Shown here piece by piece: positions 1-6,632 of a stretch of 8,726 nt of DNA. This DNA comes from Pseudomonadota bacterium (GTDB lineage: Bacteria > Myxococcota_A > Polyangia > Polyangiales > Polyangiaceae): NCBI GenBank assembly GCA_003242355.1, contig QGUH01000102.1:1-8726 (forward strand). The letters run 5' to 3'. Under the pieces are notes generated by a model. That model saw only the letters and a list, made by a program, of their open reading frames with translations, was not told the origin of the DNA and searched no databases. Within the stretch, counting starts at the first letter, position 1; each line of letters opens with the position of its first letter. Made by a program: the position numbers and the translations under genes.

Positions 1-160
1 GGTTGGCCTCGTACAGCGAAACGACGTGCCGTTCCCATGACGCCCTCCTGGCCCCCTCGCGCCGAGAACGGCCCAAGGAGCCGCGGAGCACCCGCCGGCG
101 AAGCGGCCGAGGTTGAGCTCCCACAATGTTCCCCATTAGCCGGGCGCCACTCGAGCCCGA
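1..160. repeat. 160-bp direct repeat, copy 1
   Basis: Positions 1-160 match 453-612 at 159 of 160 positions; the only difference is A at 123 against G at 575. Homology stops sharply after position 160. It may continue to the left of the window, because the window starts exactly where the match starts. The repeat carries restriction-like palindromes (GAGCTC, CTCGAG, CGCCGGCG) but no terminal inverted repeats or transposase. Near-identity at 452-bp spacing suggests a recent duplication or a dispersed repeat family. Function unknown. Confidence 0.95.
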
Positions 161-171
161 TCAAGCGGAGT

Positions 172-210
172 GCCGCGCGAAGCGCGGCGCGGAGCGCGGG
201 CGGGCGCTCC
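172..210. repeat. Tandem GC-rich hairpins after repeat copy 1
   Basis: Two perfect inverted repeats lie side by side. The first pairs 172-178 (GCCGCGC) with 182-188 across a GAA loop. The second pairs 191-197 (GGAGCGC) with 204-210 across a 6-nt loop. Only two bases separate them, and they start 11 bp after the end of repeat copy 1. No T-run follows, so they are not canonical intrinsic terminators. They could be a REP-like element or structured RNA. Chance is also possible in DNA this GC-rich. Confidence 0.55.
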
Positions 211-452
211 AACGAGCTGCCGCGTGACGCCGACAGGCCCCACGTCGTTCAATGCTGCCCATCAGGCGGCGTCCACTCCGCTGCTCAACGATAGCGGGAG
301 CGACCCTCGGCCCGCCGCCGGAGGGTGCTCCGCGGCGACGAGCCGTTCACGGCCGACCTCTCCGACGCGACTCGCTGGCGCTCGTCGCGGGCTCGCTTCG
401 CTCGCGGGAAGAGACGTCTAAGTGAGTTCGTTTTGGGGGCGGGCCGTATTCG

Positions 453-612
453 GGTTGGCCTCGTACAGCGAAACGACGTGCCGTTCCCATGACGCCCTCC
501 TGGCCCCCTCGCGCCGAGAACGGCCCAAGGAGCCGCGGAGCACCCGCCGGCGAAGCGGCCGAGGTTGAGCTCCCGCAATGTTCCCCATTAGCCGGGCGCC
601 ACTCGAGCCCGA
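453..612. repeat. 160-bp direct repeat, copy 2
   Basis: Second copy of the 1-160 repeat, beginning at GGTTGGCC and ending at CTCGAGCCCGA. The left flank (441-452) cannot be compared, because copy 1 begins at the window edge. The right flank (613 onward) is unrelated to the sequence after copy 1. The minus strand of this copy, with its left flank, carries a 56-codon open frame (588 to 418), which I treat as doubtful. Confidence 0.95.
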
Positions 613-750
613 GGGCGGGGAGATCCTGTAGGGTGACGGCTCACCTTTCCCGAGCGCGGTGTGCGCTTACGCCGAGTCGTCGCGCGCCGTTCTTCTCGAG
701 ACGAGATGCTTGGTACTGCTTCCGCGAGCCGATAGGCTTGGGTGCTGACG

Positions 751-2442
751 ATGAGTCGCTTGTCGAAATATACCGTTCAGGGCCTCGTGGTGTTGGGTGC
801 CGGGCTGCTTGCTGCCTGCTCGCTGCTTTACGACCTCAGCGCCGACCAATGCGAGATCGACGCGGATTGTGCGGCCATCGGTCTCCCCGGCCGGTGCGTC
901 GCCGGGGTGTGCACGCCGACGAACATGCAGACTGGCGGCACGGGTGGCGGTGGCGGCTCCGAAGCTGGCACCGGCGGATGCAAGACCAACAAGGATTGTT
1001 TGGGCGAGGAGACCATCATCGATCCGAGCGTGTGCATCGAGGGTGAGTGCGTGGACCTGACCACGGAAGAATGCCCGGTCGTGCTCCCGCTCGACGAGCA
1101 GCGCCTGCGCGCCAGCCTGACTACCGGGAGCGCCATCGTCTTCGGGGCGTTCGCGCCATTCAGAAGCGATCTGAGCAGCGTTCCCATGCTCAACTACGAT
1201 CTGGCGTTCACCGAATTCTCGCAGGTCAACGGGTTGCCGCCCGTCGGGTCCGGTGGGCGCAGGCCGGTGATTGGCGTCGTCTGCCAAACCCCCGAAGAGA
1301 GCGACGGAGACTTCGGCAAGATCGATCGCAGCATGGAGCACCTGGTCGACAGGCTGCGCGTGCCCGGAATCATCGGGGGCCTCCACCCCGAGCATCTACA
1401 GCATGCGTTCGACAGCAAGGGGCTGGACGCGCAAGTGTTCTTCGTGAGCCCTGGAGAGTCGGAGAGGCAGCTCGTCGCAACGCGAGACGACGGCTTGATG
1501 TGGCATCTCCTTCCGGGGGGCGCCGACATCGCCGTGAGCTACCCGGCGGCGCTCGACCGCGTGATCCGATACCTCGAGACCACCTCCGCCATCGATCCGG
1601 GCGAGCCGGTTCGGGTGGCGCTCGTGACGGCCGACAATCGGTTTCTGAATCAAGTGCGCGAGGTGATTCAAGATACCCTGAGGTTCAACGGGAAGTCGCC
1701 CAGCGAGAACGAAGAGGATGGAAACTGGCTTTCCATCGTCATTCCCTTCCAGGGGACGGATCTCGGCGACTACACGGAAGCGGTCGTCGATTTCCGGCCA
1801 CACGTGATCATCGGCAACGCGTTCATCGAGTTCTTGTTCGAGATGATGCCGGGGATCGAGACCTTGTGGCCCAGCGGGCAGGCGCGCCCCTTCTACATGC
1901 TTTCGCCCTTTCATTACCTCCCCGGCTTGGACCTGAACTCCGTGATTGGCCTCAACTCCACGATGCGCAGGCGAATCATCGGTATGAATGCGCCTTCGGC
2001 CGAGGATCACGAGCTGTACGACGATTACATCAAGGAGCTCAAACTCAGGTATCGCGATGACGCCCAGGAGGGCTACGAGAACTTTTACGACGCCGCGTAC
2101 TTCTTGATTTACTCGGCAGCGGCCGCCGACAAAGTGCCCGTGCTCACGGGAGCCGACCTGGCGCGGGGGATGCTGCGCCTGCTCCACGAAGATGGAGCGG
2201 AGGTCAAAGTGGGGGGGAAGCACATCACGAAAACCCTGGACACGATGCTGCAGTCCGACCCGCCGCGCGTTCGGCTCCTCGGGACGCTCGGCCCTCCCGA
2301 TTTCACGTCGAACGGAGCCCGCAAGGGCCCGGCCAGCATCTGGTGCATCAGCAGCACCGCGGAGTACGTGGCCGACGTGCTCCGCTACGACGCCGAGAGC
2401 GACGAGTTCTACGGTGATTTCTCGTGCTTCTCCGACTTTTAG
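751..2442 (+). CDS. Lipoprotein with Cys motifs and periplasmic-binding fold
   Basis: A probable envelope lipoprotein of 563 residues that may bind a small ligand. The N-terminus has a basic start (MSRLSK), a hydrophobic stretch and a lipobox LAAC with the lipidated Cys at residue 23. Two Cys motifs follow, C34-x5-C40-x8-C49-x4-C54 and C77-x5-C83-x11-C95-x4-C100, separated by a Gly/Thr-rich linker (about 61-76). The remainder (about 109-563) looks like a type 1 periplasmic-binding fold of the Leu/Ile/Val-binding kind. It has alternating strand/helix segments (VIGVVCQT, VPGIIGGL, VRVALVTADN, PHVIIGNAF) and a late GYENFYDAAYFLIYSAAAA helix typical of that family. No ABC permease or ATPase is nearby, so a sensor or scavenging role is as likely as transport. 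A GTG at 742 would add three residues; I prefer ATG 751. The ribosome site is weak. A probable operon with the protease follows 95 bp downstream. Fold assignment is by eye; ligand unknown. Confidence 0.85.
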   Translation: MSRLSKYTVQGLVVLGAGLLAACSLLYDLSADQCEIDADCAAIGLPGRCVAGVCTPTNMQTGGTGGGGGSEAGTGGCKTNKDCLGEETIIDPSVCIEGECVDLTTEECPVVLPLDEQRLRASLTTGSAIVFGAFAPFRSDLSSVPMLNYDLAFTEFSQVNGLPPVGSGGRRPVIGVVCQTPEESDGDFGKIDRSMEHLVDRLRVPGIIGGLHPEHLQHAFDSKGLDAQVFFVSPGESERQLVATRDDGLMWHLLPGGADIAVSYPAALDRVIRYLETTSAIDPGEPVRVALVTADNRFLNQVREVIQDTLRFNGKSPSENEEDGNWLSIVIPFQGTDLGDYTEAVVDFRPHVIIGNAFIEFLFEMMPGIETLWPSGQARPFYMLSPFHYLPGLDLNSVIGLNSTMRRRIIGMNAPSAEDHELYDDYIKELKLRYRDDAQEGYENFYDAAYFLIYSAAAADKVPVLTGADLARGMLRLLHEDGAEVKVGGKHITKTLDTMLQSDPPRVRLLGTLGPPDFTSNGARKGPASIWCISSTAEYVADVLRYDAESDEFYGDFSCFSDF

Positions 2443-2537
2443 AGCGACGAACGATCGAGAACGCGCCGAACCCTCCGGAAGACAGCGCCGCGCCGTGCGC
2501 TCGCGTCGGCAGGGGCTCCGCCGAGCTCGTCTCGGGG

Positions 2538-3644
2538 GTGAGGGGCGACACGCAGCGCCCGCCGAACGGAGCCGTCCTCGGCATTCGTAGTGCGTCGCGA
2601 GCAGTGCTCGCGGCATCCCTGCTTCTGGGGTGCACGGCGGAGGTCGTGACGCTGGAGGACGGCGGCGCGTCCGCGCAGACCATCGTGAACGGTGAGGTCT
2701 CCGACGAACGGGACGATGCCGTGGTGTATCTGCTCGCAACGCCAGAGTCGGGAGTGCAGAACTGCACGGGCGCGTTGGTGGCGCCGAACCTCGTCCTCAC
2801 GGCGCTGCACTGCGTGGCGTACTTCGCGAGCGGCACGTTCAGCTGCAACAGCGACGGCACCCTGACGGCGATGAGTCCGGGAGCCGGGATGATTGGCGCG
2901 CTCGCGGACCCTTCGGAGGTCAAGATCTTCGCGGGCGTGAAACCGGACCTGCACGGCGAGCCGGACGCCTATGGCGCTGCTCTGTTCGGCACCGGCGCCC
3001 GGACGATCTGCCGCAACGATTTTGCGGCCGTCGTCCTCGATCGGTCACTCGATCTCCCGACCGTGCCGGTTCGGCTCGATCGCACGGTGAAGCGTGGAGA
3101 GCGCATGCTAGTGGTCGGCTACGGGCAGAAGGAAGACAACCGGACCGGCGAACGACGACGCCGGGAAGGCGTGGTGGTCACGGACGTTGGCCCTGCCTCG
3201 GACGCAGACCCTCCCGGAACCACGGCGCCGCGCACCTTCGTGCTCAGGGAAGGCCCGTGCCACGGGGATAGCGGAGGTCCCGCGCTCTCCGAAGAAACGG
3301 GGGCGCTCACGGGCGTGTACTCACTCGCTCCGGCGTCGAACTGTATGACGCCCAACGTGCGCAACGTCTACACGCGGCTCGCCCCGTTTCGGGACCTCGT
3401 GCTCCAGGCATTCGAAGCCGCGGGCATGGAGCCCGATCTCGAGCCGCCGGACCCCGACCCAGAGCCGACCGAGCCGCCCCCGCCGGATCCCGATCCGATC
3501 GGCGGAAGCGGATCGCGCGAAGATCCCAGCTGTGCCTGCCGGATGGCGGGCGGGCGCAAATCGGAGCTCGCGGCGCTGTTCGCGGGGCTCGTGGGTGTCG
3601 CGTTCGCCGTGCGCCGCTTTCGGCGGCCTCTCGGGGCGCGCTAA
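2538..3644 (+). CDS. S1-family serine protease with MYXO-CTERM tail
   Basis: A secreted or surface-anchored trypsin-fold protease. Numbering is from GTG 2538 (368 residues). A hydrophobic segment ends in a lipobox-like LLLGC (Cys32). The S1 domain starts at IVNG (49-52). The catalytic triad is His91 in TALHC, Asp161 in CRNDF and Ser245 in GDSGGP. Cys76/Cys92 and Cys241/Cys269 match the conserved 42-58 and 191-220 disulfides. The residue at the S1-pocket 189 position is Gly239, so trypsin-like Arg/Lys specificity is unlikely. A Pro/Asp/Glu-rich linker (about 302-322) leads to CAC (332-334), a hydrophobic helix (343-358) and RRFRR (359-363). This is the layout of the MYXO-CTERM signal, which is processed by myxosortase and used for surface anchoring in myxobacteria. 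The start is uncertain: GTG 2424 overlaps the upstream gene by 19 bases. An in-frame ATT at 2583, with CGGAG 11 nt upstream, would give a compact 17-residue lipoprotein signal. Confidence 0.9.
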   Translation: MRGDTQRPPNGAVLGIRSASRAVLAASLLLGCTAEVVTLEDGGASAQTIVNGEVSDERDDAVVYLLATPESGVQNCTGALVAPNLVLTALHCVAYFASGTFSCNSDGTLTAMSPGAGMIGALADPSEVKIFAGVKPDLHGEPDAYGAALFGTGARTICRNDFAAVVLDRSLDLPTVPVRLDRTVKRGERMLVVGYGQKEDNRTGERRRREGVVVTDVGPASDADPPGTTAPRTFVLREGPCHGDSGGPALSEETGALTGVYSLAPASNCMTPNVRNVYTRLAPFRDLVLQAFEAAGMEPDLEPPDPDPEPTEPPPPDPDPIGGSGSREDPSCACRMAGGRKSELAALFAGLVGVAFAVRRFRRPLGAR

Positions 3645-3887
3645 TCGGCGACCGTGATCCCTACGCTTTGATCCAGCCGCCGGAACGGCACTTTCCAGGG
3701 TCGGCCGAACGAGGCCTTTGGCATTCCCAGCAGCTAGGGCTCCGAGAAGGCTTTGCTCTCCTCTCCCGAGGAGCGATAGCCGTTCGTCACTGACGGCGGC
3801 GCGTGTCTCGCGCTGCACACCCGCTACCCACTTGCGAACGCCTTCGCGGGCGCCCAAAACCGCACGCCCGTGGCGTCCATCCGACAA
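3645..3887. other. Convergent intergenic region
   Basis: These 243 bp lie between the ends of the protease gene (+) and the TPR/PEGA gene (-). There is no strong intrinsic terminator for either. A 6-bp stem CTCCTC/GAGGAG with a TCCC loop (3758-3773) and the stem at 3847-3870 are the best candidates, and both lack T-runs. A 27-codon minus-strand frame (3724-3641) encodes an unusually protein-like peptide; see findings. Confidence 0.6.
3847..3870 (-). terminator. Weak candidate terminator of the minus operon
   Basis: CGGGCG (3847-3852) pairs with CGCCCG (3865-3870) across a 12-nt loop. Wobble pairs could lengthen the stem outward by about three positions. It lies 17 bp beyond the stop of the TPR/PEGA gene, where a minus-strand terminator would be expected. 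No U-tract follows on the minus strand, so this is only a candidate. Confidence 0.2.
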
Positions 3888-4976
3888 TCAGAAGTACGTG
3901 CCTTCGAGGCCGACGAAGCTCGGCGTGATCGTGAAACCGACGCGAGCAGGGGGCGGCGTGCCCTCGTTCGGGGCTTCTTCGTCCGAGCCGGAGAAGGTGA
4001 CGTAGAGCGCGGCGGCGCCCGAAAGCACGGCGGCGGCGCCGAGCACGTCGGAGATGGTGAGCAGCGTTCGCGCGCGACGCTGTTGGGAGTCGAGCGCGCC
4101 GCGCGTCGTCGTGGACTTTCGGAGCTCGTCGAGGTCCTTCGCGGCCTTGATCCCGAAAAAGCCGGTGATCCCCGCACCGGCAGCGAACGCGCCCGTGGCG
4201 GACCAGGTCGCCCACATCCAGGTCTCTCGGTTCGATTTCTGGGCGATGACCTGCTTCTCGACGATGATCGGCGAGACGTTCGCTTCGGGGAGCTTTTCGA
4301 GCTCGACGGTGAGCTTCTTCGAGTCGCGGCCGGCGAGCGTGATCTGCTCGAGATGTGCCGCATAGCCGGCCTTTCGCACCTGGACGCGGTGCTCGCCCGC
4401 GTCGAGCAGCAGCGGCTCGCCGAGGGGTGACCGCCCGACGAGCACGTCGTTGACCAGGATATCGGCGCCCTCGACGTTGGTCTCGACCTCGAGCGTGCCC
4501 GTGCGCATCGCGAGCATTTCGAGGTCGGCCTGCACGGACTTCTTGCGATCTTCGGCGATGCGATCGCCACCCTCGGCGAGATACTGCTCGAGGACGCGCC
4601 GCGCCCGCGCGTACTGCGCGAGCTGGATGCGCACCTGCCCGATGTTGTAGAGCACGCGGTAATCGGGAACGAGCGCGTACGCGCGCTCGAACTCGATCAC
4701 GGCGAGAGCGAACTCGCCCTCCTTGTAGAGCTCGAGACCACGGTCGTACCGAACGCGCGCCTCCTTCAGATCCACGTCGGAAGGCTTCGCCCCCGCGGGT
4801 TCGGCAGAGGCTTGCCCTTGCGTCGGAGTGCTCGTCGCGCTCGTGTCACCGGGGGCGGCCGTTGCTCCCGGCGTGCTGGTCGTGGGCTGGGCGAAGGCTC
4901 CGGTGACGGCGAGCGTCGGAGCCAGGAAAGCGAGCGATACCGAAACGAGCCGGAGGGAACGACGGCGGGATCTCAT
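3888..4976 (-). CDS. Secreted TPR and PEGA domain protein
   Basis: A 362-residue exported protein of unknown specific function. It has an Arg-rich signal peptide with a likely cleavage site AFA|Q (29/30) and a Thr/Pro/Ala-rich linker (31-65). One or two TPR-like helical hairpins (about 73-135, with YDRGLELYKEGEFALAVIEF) are followed by a PEGA domain (about 160-228, with ILVNDVLVGRSPLGEP, AGEHRVQVRKAGY). Two hydrophobic helices follow (about 253-276 and 305-327), separated by a charged stretch. The last residues (VGFTITPSFVGLEGTYF) alternate like a beta-strand and end in Phe. Its ATG lies inside the kinase stop (ATGA, 4-bp overlap), and I see no Shine-Dalgarno just upstream, so translation probably depends on coupling to the kinase. 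TPRs suggest protein binding, and PEGA domains are usually extracytoplasmic. A partner, substrate or envelope scaffold for the kinase is my inference. Confidence 0.87.
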   Translation of the reverse strand: MRSRRRSLRLVSVSLAFLAPTLAVTGAFAQPTTSTPGATAAPGDTSATSTPTQGQASAEPAGAKPSDVDLKEARVRYDRGLELYKEGEFALAVIEFERAYALVPDYRVLYNIGQVRIQLAQYARARRVLEQYLAEGGDRIAEDRKKSVQADLEMLAMRTGTLEVETNVEGADILVNDVLVGRSPLGEPLLLDAGEHRVQVRKAGYAAHLEQITLAGRDSKKLTVELEKLPEANVSPIIVEKQVIAQKSNRETWMWATWSATGAFAAGAGITGFFGIKAAKDLDELRKSTTTRGALDSQQRRARTLLTISDVLGAAAVLSGAAALYVTFSGSDEEAPNEGTPPPARVGFTITPSFVGLEGTYF

Positions 4977-6619
4977 GGTCGAGTGTCGAAGGGGTTATCG
5001 GGATCGAGCGGCCGCGGCGGCTTGCGGGTAACGGTGGGAAGCTCACCCGGAACGCGGGTCGGGGTGACGGCGGGTTTGGGCGTGCCGGTCTGCTGAGGCT
5101 GCGGGCGAGCGGTCGTGGGTCGCGGTGCGGCAGGCTTCGGAGCGAGAGTCGGCTCCTTGGAGAGCACGACGAGCACTTCCTTGCTCCGATCGAAATGGAG
5201 CTCCTTGCTCTGCTCGAGGTACCCCGGCGCGCGGGCGCGCAGCACGTGCGGCTGCGTGTCGCGGCTCACGCTGGCCTGATAGGGATTGGGCAGCGGCGGA
5301 CCATCGTCGAGGAAGAGGATCGCGTGCGCCGGTTCCGCGCGCAGCGTGATCACCAGGCGTTCCGAGTCCGCCGGCGTCGGCGTTTCCGCAGCGGGCGCCG
5401 GCTTTGCGGGCTCGCTCACGAGCGCGCTGCCTGCGGGCGGAGGTCCCGGATCCTTGCTGCCGCGAGCAGCGAGCGCGACGCCCAGGCTGAGGAGAGCGGC
5501 GACGCCGGCTGCCGCCGCCCAACGCATGGGGTGCTTGCCGAGCTTGCCGGCGCTCGGCACCACGTTGTCCGACGTGCCCGATAGCGTCTCGGGTTGAGGC
5601 GCGACCGGCACTTCGAGCGGAGCGCCGGTTTCGATGGCCTGCGCGGCCGAGTCGATGCTGTTCTTGCGCTCCTCGATTCGAGCGCCGAGCGTGCTCTTCA
5701 CGAGCTCGGCGACTTCCTTGTCGGTGACGATGACGCCTTCCGAAGCGAGCCAACGCTCGAGGGCGCGCGCCATCTCTTCGGTCGTCTGAAAGCGCTCCTC
5801 CGGCGCACGCGCGAGCGCGGTGAGCACGATCTTCTCCAGGCCTTTCGGATATCCCTGGAGGCGCTCGCTCGGCGGGCGGACGGGTTGCTCGAGCAGCTGA
5901 TAGAGCGTGGCGAGCGCGTCTTCGCCCTGGAAGGGGCGCTCTCCGACGGTGGCTTCGTACAAGACGCAACCGAGCGCGAACACGTCCGCGCGCCGATCGA
6001 TGTCTTTCGTCGTCACCTGCTCGGGTGCCATGTACGAGAGCTTGCCCTTGACCTCGCCCGTCTGCGTCGGCGCGTGGATCTGACCGCGTGCCTTGGCCAC
6101 GCCGAAGTCGGTGATCTTCACCTGGCCGTTCGACGAGATGAGAACGTTTTGCGGGGAGACGTCACGGTGGACGACGCCGAGCGGCGTCCCCTCGGCATCG
6201 ACGAGCTCGTGCGCGGCGTGCAGCCCGGTGCAGACGCTCGCCACGATGCGCGCTGCAATGGGAAAATCGAGGCGATGCTCGGGCAAGGCATCGAGCAACT
6301 CGCGCAGCGAGCCGCCGTCCGAGTAATCCATCACCAGGTAAACCACGCCCCGCTCGCGCTCGAGGGCGTGGATCGCGCACACGTTCGGGTGCTGCACCAT
6401 CGAGGCGATGCGCGCCTCGTCGAGCAACACCTTCCAGTAGCCCTCGGTGGCGGCGTTCTCGCTGAGCGCGGTTTTGATGGCGACGAAGCGGGTGCGGCCG
6501 AGAACTCCCTGTTCTCGGGCCACCCAGACACGGCCCATGCCTCCCGCCCCGATGGGCAAGAGGAGTTGATAGCCACCCAACATGTCGCCGGGCTTCAGCG
6601 TGGTGCTCGAAGTCGTCAC
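4973..6619 (-). CDS. Transmembrane Ser/Thr protein kinase with PEGA-like domain
   Basis: A 548-residue Hanks-type kinase. The kinase domain (about 17-290) has the glycine loop GAGGMGRV (24-31), ATP-anchoring Lys49 in VAIK, helix-C Glu68, HRDVSPQN (151-158, catalytic Asp153), DFG (171-173) and APE (198-200), so it should be active. The HRDLKPEN lysine is Ser here, a variant frequent in myxobacterial kinases. A juxtamembrane segment (about 291-365) leads to one transmembrane helix (about 367-386). Outside the membrane there is a Pro/Ala linker, a PEGA-like domain (about 421-487, with AILFLDDGPPLPNPY and RARAPGY) and a Pro/Thr-rich tail. It starts at GTG 6619 with no clear ribosome site. ATG at 6583 is an alternative that still precedes the glycine loop. 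The stop overlaps the start of the TPR/PEGA gene. The likely role is envelope-responsive signalling; targets are unknown. Confidence 0.93.
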   Translation of the reverse strand: MTTSSTTLKPGDMLGGYQLLLPIGAGGMGRVWVAREQGVLGRTRFVAIKTALSENAATEGYWKVLLDEARIASMVQHPNVCAIHALERERGVVYLVMDYSDGGSLRELLDALPEHRLDFPIAARIVASVCTGLHAAHELVDAEGTPLGVVHRDVSPQNVLISSNGQVKITDFGVAKARGQIHAPTQTGEVKGKLSYMAPEQVTTKDIDRRADVFALGCVLYEATVGERPFQGEDALATLYQLLEQPVRPPSERLQGYPKGLEKIVLTALARAPEERFQTTEEMARALERWLASEGVIVTDKEVAELVKSTLGARIEERKNSIDSAAQAIETGAPLEVPVAPQPETLSGTSDNVVPSAGKLGKHPMRWAAAAGVAALLSLGVALAARGSKDPGPPPAGSALVSEPAKPAPAAETPTPADSERLVITLRAEPAHAILFLDDGPPLPNPYQASVSRDTQPHVLRARAPGYLEQSKELHFDRSKEVLVVLSKEPTLAPKPAAPRPTTARPQPQQTGTPKPAVTPTRVPGELPTVTRKPPRPLDPDNPFDTRP

Positions 6620-6632
6620 GAGAGGTCAATTC

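Larger units (their letters stand above)
1..750. other. Gene-free left region with repeats
   Basis: This stretch of about 750 bases before the first convincing gene holds two copies of a 160-bp repeat (1-160 and 453-612), two adjacent GC-rich hairpins (172-210), and about 130 bp of unique sequence (613-741) leading into the lipoprotein gene. Open frames exist on both strands, but they cross repeat boundaries, are Arg/Pro/Ser-rich and resemble no family I know, so I call none as a gene. The unique part contains an 8-bp palindrome TCTCGAGA (694-701). I see no convincing promoter hexamers or strong Shine-Dalgarno before the gene. Confidence 0.6.

Noticed and set aside
709..736. Promoter for the lipoprotein gene (TTGGTA with GATAGG)
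   Set aside because: Spacing is too short and the -10 match is poor; it would also leave almost no leader.
37..1046. Two plus-strand frames starting in each 160-bp repeat copy
   Set aside because: They share the same start only because of the duplication, then diverge into Arg/Ser-rich sequence; the second runs out of frame into the lipoprotein gene.
1396..2739. Long minus-strand open frame opposite the lipoprotein and protease genes
   Set aside because: It is Arg/His-rich with no family motif and lies opposite genes with clear signals and motifs; such antisense frames are usual in DNA this GC-rich.
3758..3773. CTCCTC/GAGGAG stem as a terminator
   Set aside because: The stem is only 6 bp with no T-run on either strand and lies more than 100 bp from both gene ends.
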